The notes under the pieces: model-generated
Databases searched by the model: none
What the model was told of the DNA's origin: nothing
The model's input: only the letters and a program-made list of their open reading frames with translations
Part shown: one piece after another, positions 7,828 to 16,728 of the stretch
How the letters are laid out: each line of letters opens with the position of its first letter
Numbering within the stretch: the first letter of the stretch is position 1
From: Pirellulales bacterium
GTDB taxonomy: Bacteria; Planctomycetota; Planctomycetia; Pirellulales; JAICIG01
Direction: 5' to 3'
Assembly (NCBI GenBank): GCA_035533075.1
Contig: DATLUO010000104.1
Location: forward strand, 1 to 58,748
Length of the DNA: 58,748 bases
Position numbers and translations under genes: made by a program

Positions 7828-9903
7828 TCACCGCACTTGCTTCACCTTCACATCACCTAGCTCGAGCTTCTGTCCGGATTCGAGCTGCCGTTCTTTCGTC
7901 GTCAGACCGTCGATATAAAAATAGGCGTCGCCTTGCTTGAAGCCGAGCGCGAGCCGCTCGTTGGGCAAGACGTCTTCCACCTGGAACCGGCCCTCAGCAT
8001 CGGTCTTGAGCGGCGCCTGCTCCATGCGCGCGAATCGTAGCAGCTCCGACGCGCTGCGGCCGAAGTAATTGACCTCCACAACCGCATCGGCCAGGGGCGC
8101 TCCGTCGGGATCGAGCGCGCGACCGACGATGCTTGCCGGCGCGCCAAGGCGAACGGTTACCGGTCCTGGCTCGTCGCCCGTCAGCGTGAGTGACGCTGCC
8201 AAGTGGCGCTCGGGATGCAGGATGCACAAGTGCCGCGGCCGGTCCGCACCGAGACCGTAAACAGTGCAGGTCGGCTCGGCGATCTTGAACGTGATCGGCC
8301 ACACATCCGTGACTCCCGCCACCCACGCATCCGAGACGGCCTGGCCCTGCTCATCTTCAATGGCAATCGTCACGGCCTTGCCGCGATCGAGCGGCAAATC
8401 GCAGGTGATCGGCCCACTGTCGGGCGCCGGGTCGATGACTTTGACCGCGCCGAAGAGGCTCAGGGAGCTGCTTTGATTTCTCGAGATGGTGAAGTAACGG
8501 TCGTCGTCCCCGACGGTCGTCGGCACGCGCTTGCTATCTTCTTCATTGAAGCTTGCCTGTCGATACGGTATCGGCATATTGGCGTCTAACCGCGGGCGGT
8601 TTGTTTGCACCTGGGCCCTGAGCACGCCCGGGCCCGGAGGCACCAGAAGGCGGAAGCGCCCGTCGTCGCCGGTGATCAAGCTTCCGCGCATGACGTCGTA
8701 GCCGGGTTCTTCGACGAAGCGGTTCTCGGCCAGCGGCACATAGCCCACGCCGCCCTGGACGCCCAGTCCCGTCGCCTGATCGAAGATTCGCCCTTCGACG
8801 ACGATCCCCGCCTTCAATTCGACTTCCACGTCGATGACGGTCTGACCTGGCGCAACGTCGAGCCGAAGCGCGCGAGAAAGCAAGTCGCCGCGCGGATGAA
8901 CACTCAGCGGCACCTCTTGACTGCGGCGCACTCCACGCACTTCGAAATGCCCGGCCGCATCGGTCGTCGGCATTGTGGAAAAGTTCTGACGACCGCCGCC
9001 GGCGCCAACTTTGGCCATGGCGATGGGCTTGCGGTCCGGCCCGGTGAATACGCTGCCGCGGATCACGAGCTCCGCTTCCATGACATGATCGAACACGGGT
9101 CCCACGAACCGCGGCAGCCGGCCCGGCTGGCGCATGAACGGACCCGTGTTGGCGGTCATCTGCTTGTTGTATTCAGCGGCGTCGAAGCCTTCGCGGGTGA
9201 CGACTCGTAGCTCGTCGGACATGTAGCCCGGCGCGATGATTTTCAGCAACGCCACTCTCTCCTTGCCCACGCCCGAAACCGTATATCGCCCCTCGCCATC
9301 GGTCTCGACCGCCAAAGGCGCAAACCCCTTGTAGAGGGGCAAGATCCGCTCGGGATGGCCCATGAGTGATTGCGAATTCCGTTTCCATTTTTCCAGCAAG
9401 CGATCGAGCGGCCCGTCTTCTGCCGCTTCGATACCGTTGACGACGATTTTGGCGCCCTTGACAGGCCGGCCTTCCGTATCCGCCAGTCGCGCGCGAATGG
9501 GGCATTTTTCCGTAAGTCGTAGCGAAAGCTCCGTCTTTGCGTCGTCGCGACCGACGGTGAAGCCGTCCAGCCCGAAGCCCGCCTTGTAGGCAATCAGCGG
9601 AGGCCGGTTCGCCGGACCGATCTTGGCATCGGTCTTTTCCAACGTCCATTCAAACCGTCCCTCGTCGTCCGTGACCGCGCGTTTCTCCCACCAGAGCTCG
9701 GCCGGTGCGTCGTCGGCCTTCGGTTTCAATTGCAACCAATGAATCTCCGCCGCCGCGGCCGGCTTGCCGTCGGGCAACAGCACGCGCCCGCGAATGACGG
9801 CCGGCTCTTCGGCAATTGCCGACGCGGCCGTGGCAAGAAGCAAGAGTGCCGCGCAGAGAGTTGCCGAGAGCGACGAAGTGCGACCGATTCGGAGCCGAGT
9901 CAT
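7828..9903 (-). CDS. Secreted carboxypeptidase-regulatory-like protein, paralogue 2
   Basis: 691 residues from the ATG at 9903 (sequence MTRLRIGRTS), preceded by GTGAGGCC. The longer upstream open frame lacks a signal at its N-terminus, whereas this start gives a clear signal peptide ending near AIAEEPA. The remainder is made of carboxypeptidase-regulatory-like units (PDGKPAAAA, EGRPVKGAK, PDGAPLADAVV) and ends LELGDVKVKQVR. It is a tandem duplicate of the adjacent downstream gene; conserved blocks include DRPRHLCILHPERHLAASL and the segment before LKTDAEGRF. No enzyme motif was seen. The function is unknown, probably extracytoplasmic. Each paralogue has its own copy of the promoter region. 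Confidence 0.85.
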   Translation of the reverse strand: MTRLRIGRTSSLSATLCAALLLLATAASAIAEEPAVIRGRVLLPDGKPAAAAEIHWLQLKPKADDAPAELWWEKRAVTDDEGRFEWTLEKTDAKIGPANRPPLIAYKAGFGLDGFTVGRDDAKTELSLRLTEKCPIRARLADTEGRPVKGAKIVVNGIEAAEDGPLDRLLEKWKRNSQSLMGHPERILPLYKGFAPLAVETDGEGRYTVSGVGKERVALLKIIAPGYMSDELRVVTREGFDAAEYNKQMTANTGPFMRQPGRLPRFVGPVFDHVMEAELVIRGSVFTGPDRKPIAMAKVGAGGGRQNFSTMPTTDAAGHFEVRGVRRSQEVPLSVHPRGDLLSRALRLDVAPGQTVIDVEVELKAGIVVEGRIFDQATGLGVQGGVGYVPLAENRFVEEPGYDVMRGSLITGDDGRFRLLVPPGPGVLRAQVQTNRPRLDANMPIPYRQASFNEEDSKRVPTTVGDDDRYFTISRNQSSSLSLFGAVKVIDPAPDSGPITCDLPLDRGKAVTIAIEDEQGQAVSDAWVAGVTDVWPITFKIAEPTCTVYGLGADRPRHLCILHPERHLAASLTLTGDEPGPVTVRLGAPASIVGRALDPDGAPLADAVVEVNYFGRSASELLRFARMEQAPLKTDAEGRFQVEDVLPNERLALGFKQGDAYFYIDGLTTKERQLESGQKLELGDVKVKQVR

Positions 9904-9946
9904 CGTTGGCCTCACGAAGCAAGGGATGGTTTCCGTGCCCGCCAGC

Positions 9947-9976
9947 ATTATGCCGCGCCGCGAGTGGCGAAAGCAA
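9947..9976 (-). promoter_or_regulatory. Putative promoter of paralogue 2
   Basis: TTGCTT (9976-9971), an 18-base spacer and CATAAT (9952-9947), 43 bases before the ATG at 9903. The block around it is conserved with that before paralogue 1, including sequence between the two boxes. Confidence 0.55.
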
Positions 9977-10111
9977 ATATCCGCCTCGAAATCAGTGTCG
10001 TTTGCCACTGCCCCTTGACCCGCGGAGAGCGATGCGGTAACTGTTTCTCAGTAAGCCATCAATGGCTGCTGTTGTTGCTCAGGTTCGTGTTTTTGAGAGG
10101 GGGAGCTTGCC

Positions 10112-10249
10112 GTGACGGTGACTCACGTTGGTTCGACGAAAAAGTACGCGGAAGGCTGGCAGTCGATTTTCAGCGGCCAGAAGGGGGCGAAAAAGCCCGC
10201 GGCCAAAGCTGCCGGCAAGAAGAAGCCCGCTGGAAAAACGAAGCGGTAG
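10112..10249 (+). CDS. Small Lys/Ala/Pro-rich basic protein (45 aa)
   Basis: A GTG-start frame of 46 codons preceded by GAGAGGGGGAG, a strong ribosome site, and ended by TAG. The N-terminal half (MTVTHVGSTKKYAEGW, then QSIFSG) looks folded or helical. The C-terminal half is a repetitive basic tail (KKPAAKAAGKKKPAGKTKR) like a histone-H1 tail. No database family can be assigned here. A nucleic-acid-binding role is a guess from composition. It stands alone on the plus strand between two minus-strand genes. An in-frame GTG two codons later is an alternative start. Confidence 0.65.
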   Translation: MTVTHVGSTKKYAEGWQSIFSGQKGAKKPAAKAAGKKKPAGKTKR

Positions 10250-10255
10250 GCCCGG

Positions 10256-10456
10256 TCATTCAAGCTGGAACCGCACGGGGCGAATCACCACGGTGTCGTC
10301 GACGAGATCGAACGGCTTCGCGTCGGCCAGGATCGCGTTGCAACGTTTTAGCCCTTCGTCGGCGGTTTCGATGGCGGCTTTCAGCGGTTGGATTTGGTTC
10401 TTTAACTGAGCAAGTTCGGCAAGCCGCCGTTGACCGTCGATCAACTCATCAAGCAC
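10256..10456 (-). CDS. Small helical protein coupled to the sigma factor gene
   Basis: A 66-residue frame beginning with GTG and overlapping the last 16 bases of the sigma-factor gene, so it could be translated by coupling. Residues 1-45 are a heptad-like helix (LDELIDGQRRLAELAQLK, then IQPLKAAIETADEGLKR). The C-terminus ends VIRPVRFQLE. It is too short for a normal anti-sigma domain and has no zinc motif or membrane segment. Its position immediately after a sigma factor suggests a partner role. It could also be non-coding. Confidence 0.45.
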   Translation of the reverse strand: MLDELIDGQRRLAELAQLKNQIQPLKAAIETADEGLKRCNAILADAKPFDLVDDTVVIRPVRFQLE

Positions 10457-11025
10457 TTTCTGCTGCGCGGCAAAGCTGGCCAGATCAGCGCGTCGGCCAA
10501 CCGCCGCCGCGCGGCGCTTAATTGGCCGCGCACCGTGGCGGGCGGCAGGTCCAGTATTTGCCCGATGTCAGTCGAGTTCAGGTCGCAGTAATAGCGCAGC
10601 ACAATGGGGTTTCGCAGTTCGGGCGGCAATCGCCGCAAGGCCAGCCGCAGCGCCCGCTGCTCTTCGTTTTCCGCTGCCGCCTGGCTTGCATTGCCGCGCG
10701 ACAGCTCCGTCCATACCGCTTGCAGCTTTTCCCAAACGTTCAGCCAGCTTCGCCGTCGGCGGTGCTGCAAGCGGCAACGGTTGATCGCCACGCGGAACAA
10801 CCAGCGGCGGCAATCCTCCTGGCCGCACGGCAACGACTTGGCTTGATGCGCGGCCAGATAAACATTCTGCAGTACGTCGTCAACTTCGGTTCGTGCCACG
10901 CCCATCGCGGCGATGAGCCGGCGCAACTTGGGTTCGGCCTCTTGCCAGGCGATCAGCAACGTGTCGTCGGGTTCGGCGCGCACCGCATCTCGCCGCCTGC
11001 GGCCGGTGGGCCGGCCCGAAGGCAT
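10441..11025 (-). CDS. ECF-type RNA polymerase sigma factor
   Basis: 194 residues from the ATG at 11025, which has a perfect AGGAGG five bases upstream; the longer upstream frame is not needed. Region 2 covers about residues 18-90 (EVDDVLQNVYLAAHQ, RRWLFRVAINRCR). Region 4 covers about 128-185 (LRRLPPELRNPIVLRYY, then DIGQILDLPPATVRGQLS.ARRRL), the helix-turn-helix that reads the -35. The basic N-terminal extension (GRPTGRRRRDAVR) is unusual. No classical anti-sigma gene is adjacent; only the small helical frame overlaps its 3' end. The large secreted protein is transcribed divergently from the 243-base region upstream. Confidence 0.88.
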   Translation of the reverse strand: MPSGRPTGRRRRDAVRAEPDDTLLIAWQEAEPKLRRLIAAMGVARTEVDDVLQNVYLAAHQAKSLPCGQEDCRRWLFRVAINRCRLQHRRRRSWLNVWEKLQAVWTELSRGNASQAAAENEEQRALRLALRRLPPELRNPIVLRYYCDLNSTDIGQILDLPPATVRGQLSAARRRLADALIWPALPRSRKCLMS

Positions 11026-11268
11026 TGCGACCTCCTGTTTTAGAGCCGCATTCGTCACAGTCGCTTCCCGTGCTCGTGGCCGCCCTAACAAGACAATGCG
11101 CGAGGGTGCCCAAGTGTTTGGCGAACTTCGCCACTTCTCCCAATCGGCCCAGAATTCGCTGTTAAGATGGCATAGTTTCGTCCGGCCTGCCTCATTATAA
11201 TCCCGGCCCTTTCGGGCAGTGTACCCTGCCAGTCTCACCACCCGTTCCATTCGCTTGGGCCAACCGAG

Positions 11269-14200
11269 ATGATCGGACGACGCCCGACAGCATCGCGGCA
11301 GTTGCCGGCTCGCGCCGCGTGCGCGGTGCCGTTGCTACTTGTCTTGGCGCTCGCGCCCGCCGTGGCCTCGGCCGACGAGAGCGACGACGGCGCCCCGCGC
11401 GCGCCCGCCCTTCGCCTGCGCATCGAATGGGGCAGAGGCCTCGCCCGCAAATGGCAGGGCACCCTGGCCCTGAGCGAGGGCGTGCTGTCGAACCCCTCGC
11501 CGCTGGGCATCGAAGCCGACGAACCCGGCTCGATGTGGATCGAAGAAGGCCGCTTATCCGTCAGCCAGCCCAGCGCTCGGCCGTACGACGGCGTCGATGT
11601 CGACGTCGACGCCCCACTCGAGGCCTCGTTGATCGTCGCGCTCTCGCCGGCTGACAATCCGATCAGCGGAACGCCTCGGGAGATTCCCCTCGCGCAGTTG
11701 ATCCATCGCAGGTTCGACGGCCAGCTCGACGACCGCAAGAACGTATTGCGAGTGCTACGCGCGCCGGGAGACAAGCTGCGAGTCACGCTCGACCGCGACG
11801 CCTTGATCTACCAGTCCGACGAGCCGCTCGAAATCGAGGTGACGCCGACCTGTCTTGCCGAGGCCGCCGGCGCCCGACTCCGCTTGCAGGCCCGGCTGAC
11901 GAACGCACTGGACAAGAGCGACGCCGGCGTCCTGGAAAAGGAATGTCAGCTCGACGAGCACGGCTCGTCGCCGCCCGTGGCGTTCTCGCTGCCTCTGCCG
12001 AAGCAAGAGGGCGTCTACGATCTCGATCTCCAGCCGACCCGCCACCGGTTCGGCCTTTGGTCGCCGGTGAGCGGCGGCCGGCGAATCCAATTCGTCGTGC
12101 TCAGCCCCGGTCCGCACTTGCCCCAAGGGGGCAGCGAGCCGCCGGCGGAAACCGTCGTGGAAATCGACCCCGCCAACCCCACCTGGTGGCAGCGATTGCC
12201 GAGCATTCCGATGCTGCCGTCGCTGCGCAGGCCCTTGGGCAGCGGCGATGCCGCCGTCTGGCAGCATTCGCTCGGCAATCTGGTGCAGATTGGCGCCAGG
12301 AACGCCGCGGGCTGGGAGGCCTACCCCTTGCCGATCGATCGGCCGGGCGAACCCCACATCGTCGAAATACAGTATCCCAACGACGTGCCGCAAGTGCTCG
12401 GCGTCAGCATTGTCGAGCCAAACGACACGGCGGTGGTCACGCCGACCGGCCTCGATTCGGGCGTTTACTTGCCCGACGACGGGGCCGAGGTCGAACCGAA
12501 GATGAACCTGCACCGGCTGGTGTTCTGGCCGCGCACCAAGACGCCCCTGCTGCGGCTCGACGGCTCGAAAGCCGTGTATGGCAAAATCCGCGTGCTCGGA
12601 CCGCGTCGTCCGGGCATGGCCGCCGTCTTCGATCGCGACGATTGGCAAAGCCACAGCTCGCTGCCCCGCCGCTTTCCCGCCGGCGATCAGCCGAACGGCC
12701 GACTGCTGGCCGGCTATTACGACCGGCCGCTGTTTGCCGCCAACTTCTCCGCCAATCAGGCGGTCGATCCCATTCACAAGTACCGGCTGGACGACTGGCG
12801 GACCTTCTACGAAGGCGGCAGCCGGCTCGTCGAGTACCTGAACTACGTCGGATACAACGGCCTGATGCTCACCGTGCTGGCCGACGGCAGCGCCATCTAC
12901 CCCAGCGAGCTGCTCTCTCCCACGCCGCGCTACGACACCGGCGCGTACTTCACCACCGGCCAGGATGTCTATCGCAAGGACGTGCTGGAGCTGCTCTTTC
13001 GCCTCTTCGACCGCGAAGGGCTGACGCTCGTTCCCGCACTCGATTTCTCCGCTCCGCTGCCGGCACTCGAGAATTTGCGTCGCGACGGACCCGGCGGCGG
13101 GGGGATCGAACTGGTCGGGCGAGACGGTCAGCCCTGGCTGAAGCACCATCCCCCGCGGCAGCACATCGGCCCCTATTACAATCCGCTCAACGAACAGGTG
13201 CAGACCGCGATGATGGAGGTCGCGCGCGAGTTGGCGCACCGTTACCGTCATCATCCGTCGTTCGGCGGACTGGCCCTGCAGCTTACGGCCGACGGCTACG
13301 CCCAGCTTCCCGGCGACGACTGCGGCTACGACGACGAGACCCTGGCCGCCTTCGAAGCCGCCAGCGGCGAGCGGCTTCCCCCGGCCGACGGCGGCCTGGC
13401 GGGCCGCGTTGCCTGGATCGAAAAGAAAGCCCGGACCCCATGGCTCCAATGGCGGGCAGCCGAGATGACGGCCTTCTACAGCCGCATGCAGACCCAGATC
13501 GCAGCCGAGCGGCCGGGGCTGAAGCTGTATCTGGCCGGGACGGGGCTGTTCGATCGGCCCGAAATGGCGCACAAGCTCCGCCCGGTGCTGAGCCGCGTCA
13601 CCACCAAGAACGAAGAGGCCCTGCTCAGCGTCGGCATCGACCCTCAAGGCCAGGCCAAGCGCGACGACGTGGTCATCATGCGGCCGCAATGGGTGGCTCC
13701 CTTGCAGTCGCTGGCGGCCCAGGCGGTCAACCTGGAACTGAATTTCGACCAGCAGCTCGACCGGCTGTTTGCCGAGCAGCCGGTCACCGCCGCGCTGTTC
13801 TATCACGAACCGCGGGAAAGCCGGCTGAAGTCGTTCGATGCCAAGAACCCGTTCAAGGGCGTGCCGTCGCGCCACCTGGCGCAAGTGGTGCCCTCCGCGC
13901 AACACACGCGGCGTCGCTTCGTTCACGCCGTGGCGACGCTCGATGCCCGGGCCATGTTCGACGGTGGCCGCTTGCTGCCCCTCGGCCAGGAGCACGAACT
14001 GGGGCCCTTGGTGGCGGCCTATCGCGGTTTGCCCAACCTGCCCTTCGCAACGGTCGAGGGCCATTGCCAGCCGGTGACGGTGCGGTCGCTCTCGCACGAC
14101 GGGCGGACCTACGTCTACTTCGCCAACGATTCTCCCTGGAAGGTCGATGTCAGCCTGACGGTCGAGAAGGCGGCCGAATGTACGGTGCGGAGCCTCTATC

Positions 14201-15177
14201 CGGGCCGCCGGGCCACGATTCCTTCCGGCGACGGCTACAAGCAGAATTGGCTGGTGCCGCTGGAACCCTACGATCTCTTGGCCGTCGCCTTCTCCACCGA
14301 AAACGTGAAGCTTTCCGGGGCCGAGGTCCGCCTCGACAGGACAATTGTCGCCCAGCTCGATGCCCGCATTCAAGACCTGACGGAACGCGCCCGCGTGCTG
14401 AAAGAGCCTTTGCCGCTCGACGCACCGGCCAACGGCGACTTCGAGCGGCCCGCGGTGCGCGGCGGCATCTCCGGTTGGGAAAGCGCTCCGGCCGGGGCGC
14501 TGGCACGCCTGGTTCCCGCACAGCAAGGAGAGGTCGTGCTCGACAACCAAGAGCCGTACGCCGGCCAGCAGTGTGTGAAGCTTTCGGCCCGGGGCGGCAA
14601 GGTGACGCTGGCCAGTGCCGCGTTTCCCGCTCCGGCCACGGGTTGGCTTTCGGTCTCGGTGTGGATGCGCGCCAAACACGCCGGCCCGCCGCCGAAGCTT
14701 ACGTTAGCGCTGGAGGGCACCGTGTCGGGCAACGTCTATCGCCGGCAGGAGAGCATACCGGACGCGCGCAACGCAGTCCGATTGGGCGACGAGTGGAAAA
14801 TGTACAGCTTTGTGTTTGACAACCTGCCGACCGTGGACATCTCGCCCTTGCGGTTGCGGTTCACGTGCGACGGCAACGGCGAGGTCTGGCTCGACGACGT
14901 GCGGACGTTCGATCTGGAAAAGCGGGAAGGCAACGATCTGGTGACCTTGGTCTGGTTGGCCATTCAACGGGCCGGGGCCAAGCTGGAGAAGAAAGAGTAC
15001 GCCGATTGTTGGCAGTTGCTCGACGGCTATTGGCCCCGTTATCTGCGCACCTATGTGCCCCTGACGCAGGAACCGATCGCCAACCATCCGCGTCCGCGGC
15101 GTGCGGCCCCCGCCGCGCCGCCGCCCAAGACGGGACTTTATGAGCGCGTGAAAGACAGCCTCCGCTGGTGGCGGTGA
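11269..15177 (+). CDS. Large secreted protein with glycoside-hydrolase-like barrel and C-terminal carbohydrate-binding-like domain
   Basis: 1302 residues. A signal peptide (about 1-36, ending VASADES) precedes beta-rich regions to about residue 490. Residues about 505-860 look like a (beta/alpha)8 barrel of the GHL10/family-10-like type (FYEGGSRLVEYLNYVGYNGL, then GLTLVPALDFSAPLP). Residues about 1054-1215 resemble a CBM4/9-type jelly roll, beginning NGDFERP and containing EPYAGQQCVKLS and WLDDVR. Catalytic residues cannot be assigned. It probably acts on polysaccharide outside the cytoplasm or at the envelope. No strong ribosome site precedes the ATG. Two very long overlapping frames in other phases are shadows created by GC bias. 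Confidence 0.75.
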   Translation: MIGRRPTASRQLPARAACAVPLLLVLALAPAVASADESDDGAPRAPALRLRIEWGRGLARKWQGTLALSEGVLSNPSPLGIEADEPGSMWIEEGRLSVSQPSARPYDGVDVDVDAPLEASLIVALSPADNPISGTPREIPLAQLIHRRFDGQLDDRKNVLRVLRAPGDKLRVTLDRDALIYQSDEPLEIEVTPTCLAEAAGARLRLQARLTNALDKSDAGVLEKECQLDEHGSSPPVAFSLPLPKQEGVYDLDLQPTRHRFGLWSPVSGGRRIQFVVLSPGPHLPQGGSEPPAETVVEIDPANPTWWQRLPSIPMLPSLRRPLGSGDAAVWQHSLGNLVQIGARNAAGWEAYPLPIDRPGEPHIVEIQYPNDVPQVLGVSIVEPNDTAVVTPTGLDSGVYLPDDGAEVEPKMNLHRLVFWPRTKTPLLRLDGSKAVYGKIRVLGPRRPGMAAVFDRDDWQSHSSLPRRFPAGDQPNGRLLAGYYDRPLFAANFSANQAVDPIHKYRLDDWRTFYEGGSRLVEYLNYVGYNGLMLTVLADGSAIYPSELLSPTPRYDTGAYFTTGQDVYRKDVLELLFRLFDREGLTLVPALDFSAPLPALENLRRDGPGGGGIELVGRDGQPWLKHHPPRQHIGPYYNPLNEQVQTAMMEVARELAHRYRHHPSFGGLALQLTADGYAQLPGDDCGYDDETLAAFEAASGERLPPADGGLAGRVAWIEKKARTPWLQWRAAEMTAFYSRMQTQIAAERPGLKLYLAGTGLFDRPEMAHKLRPVLSRVTTKNEEALLSVGIDPQGQAKRDDVVIMRPQWVAPLQSLAAQAVNLELNFDQQLDRLFAEQPVTAALFYHEPRESRLKSFDAKNPFKGVPSRHLAQVVPSAQHTRRRFVHAVATLDARAMFDGGRLLPLGQEHELGPLVAAYRGLPNLPFATVEGHCQPVTVRSLSHDGRTYVYFANDSPWKVDVSLTVEKAAECTVRSLYPGRRATIPSGDGYKQNWLVPLEPYDLLAVAFSTENVKLSGAEVRLDRTIVAQLDARIQDLTERARVLKEPLPLDAPANGDFERPAVRGGISGWESAPAGALARLVPAQQGEVVLDNQEPYAGQQCVKLSARGGKVTLASAAFPAPATGWLSVSVWMRAKHAGPPPKLTLALEGTVSGNVYRRQESIPDARNAVRLGDEWKMYSFVFDNLPTVDISPLRLRFTCDGNGEVWLDDVRTFDLEKREGNDLVTLVWLAIQRAGAKLEKKEYADCWQLLDGYWPRYLRTYVPLTQEPIANHPRPRRAAPAAPPPKTGLYERVKDSLRWWR

Positions 15178-15359
15178 AACGGTTTTGGATCTTCGGTTGT
15201 TGAGCGTCATTCCTGGCTGCCGGACCATCACGTCTTCCAGCGACTTCGTCCTGCCACTGCGAGAGCATCGGCGCAGACGGGGCAATTCAACGGCCAGGGA
15301 GGTTTTTTTGGGGCGCCGCCCTATTGCCGCCGAGGCGGGTCCGAGCGCAAAATGGAACC

Positions 15360-16022
15360 ATGTCGGACTCCGGCCCGCCCATCTCCGATCGGCAGTTGAT
15401 GCGCCAGGCGCAAGAGGGCGACCGCGCCGCCTTCGCCGAAATCGTCCGCCGCTATCGGCCGGCCCTGCTGCGCGTGGCTCAAAGCCGGCTGGGCCGCCCC
15501 GATTGGGCCGAAGACGCCGTGCAAGAGACGCTGCTGGCCGCCTTCCAATGGCGCGGCAGCTACCGCGAAACGAACAACTTCCGCACCTGGCTCTGGACGA
15601 TCCTCTTGAACCAGTGCCGCCGCTCATGGACGGGCAGGCTGCGGCGGCCTCGCGTCTACGGTTTCGACGACCAGCCAGCCTCCGAGGTCGAGCCGGCGGT
15701 TTATCAGGCCAGCATCGAGCGCGGCGAAGCGCCGCCTTGGCAACGGCTGCTGGCGCAGGAACGGTCGGAGCTGCTGGAATCGCTGTTGAAAGATTTGCCG
15801 GCGGCGCAGGCCGACGCGTTGCGGCTGCGTTTCTTCGGCGGACTGAAATTCGACGAAATTGCCGAGACCATGCAGTGCAGCCTGGGAACGGCGAAAAACC
15901 GCGTTAAATGGGGTCTGGTGCGGCTTGCGGAAATGGTCCGCCAGGCGGAACAAGAGTGCGCCGCTCCGAGAACACGGCGGCAAGACGGCCCGCCCGACAG
16001 CCGGGCCGCCGATGGGCATTGA
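15360..16022 (+). CDS. ECF RNA polymerase sigma factor
   Basis: 220 residues. Region 2 spans about 10-85 (LMRQAQEGDRAAFAEIVRRY, DWAEDAVQETLLAAFQ, FRTWLWTILLNQCR). Region 4 spans about 130-190 (LLKDLPAAQADALRLRFFGG, FDEIAETMQCSLGTAKNRVK). It is followed 15 bases later by an anti-sigma gene and then a Ser/Thr kinase on the same strand, so the three form a likely operon. The sigma factor is presumably held by the membrane anti-sigma and released on a signal. The start is the ATG that opens MSDSGPPISD; a longer frame upstream is arginine-rich and unlikely. Confidence 0.93.
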   Translation: MSDSGPPISDRQLMRQAQEGDRAAFAEIVRRYRPALLRVAQSRLGRPDWAEDAVQETLLAAFQWRGSYRETNNFRTWLWTILLNQCRRSWTGRLRRPRVYGFDDQPASEVEPAVYQASIERGEAPPWQRLLAQERSELLESLLKDLPAAQADALRLRFFGGLKFDEIAETMQCSLGTAKNRVKWGLVRLAEMVRQAEQECAAPRTRRQDGPPDSRAADGH

Positions 16023-16037
16023 GCGAGAGTGACGGTT

Positions 16038-16712
16038 ATGATCCATTGCGACGAAGTCTTCGACATTCTGACCCGCGGTCCGTTCCCCACCGGTGCGCCT
16101 TCCGACGGCATCGTCGAGTCGCACCTGAACCATTGCGACGCTTGCCGCCAGTTGGCCGAAGCGCTGCGGCCCGCCATCGAGTTGCTGCAGGAGGCGATCG
16201 GCCCCGAAGAAAGCGGCAGCTTGCCTTGCTATGGCGGCGCGGCCGAGCCCTGGAGCGGGCCTTCCGCCGCATCTCTCAAGACGAAGCAAGCCGTCGCCAC
16301 ACGACGAGCGCGGCAGCCGGAAGCGTTGCCGACCGCGCCGGGCGTTTGGCCTTGGCGATCTGCCGCTCGATTTGCCGCCGCGGCCTGCGTCGGTCTGGTG
16401 CTGGCCGGCTTGCTGCGACAGGTCGTTCTGCAAGGTGCGATGGCCCGGCGCGGCATGCCGCCCGCCGTGGCCGTCGCCGCGAGTTGGCGATTGGATACCG
16501 ACGCGCGCCAATGGGCACAAGAGCTGTCGCTGGGCGGTCCGTGCCGGCAACCGGTGGCCGGGCTGACGCTGGCCGCCGCCCGTCCGGGACAGGCCGCGGA
16601 AGATGCCCTGCAGCTTGCCTGTTGCCTGGGTTGTCATGCCGCCCGCGGCAATTCGCTGTTGCCGGCCGCGCGCCTCGGCGGTTTTGTACAAGCGTGTCAA
16701 GCATGTCATTAA
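16038..16712 (+). CDS. Membrane anti-sigma factor with zinc-finger motif and two C-terminal CxxCH motifs
   Basis: 224 residues from the ATG at 16038; a GTG nine bases earlier is possible. Residues 29-36 are HLNHCDAC, the H-x3-C-x2-C zinc motif of ZAS-type anti-sigma domains. One membrane segment lies at about 109-131. The outer part ends with two heme-attachment-type motifs, CLGCH (196-200) and CQACH at the extreme C-terminus (220-224). With the N-terminus inside, the CxxCH pair would lie outside, where cytochrome c maturation works. It directly follows its cognate-looking ECF sigma gene. A heme- or redox-based sensor controlling sigma release is an inference; the pair could instead bind metal or form disulfides. 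Confidence 0.82.
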   Translation: MIHCDEVFDILTRGPFPTGAPSDGIVESHLNHCDACRQLAEALRPAIELLQEAIGPEESGSLPCYGGAAEPWSGPSAASLKTKQAVATRRARQPEALPTAPGVWPWRSAARFAAAACVGLVLAGLLRQVVLQGAMARRGMPPAVAVAASWRLDTDARQWAQELSLGGPCRQPVAGLTLAAARPGQAAEDALQLACCLGCHAARGNSLLPAARLGGFVQACQACH

Positions 16713-16728
16713 GCATGAGGGTTCTCGC

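Noticed and set aside
11755-14819. Two frames of about 960 codons overlapping the glycosidase-like gene
   Set aside because: Both are shadows in other phases; composition is His/Arg/Gln- or Arg/Ala-rich with no signal peptide or motif, while the 1302-codon frame has clear domains.
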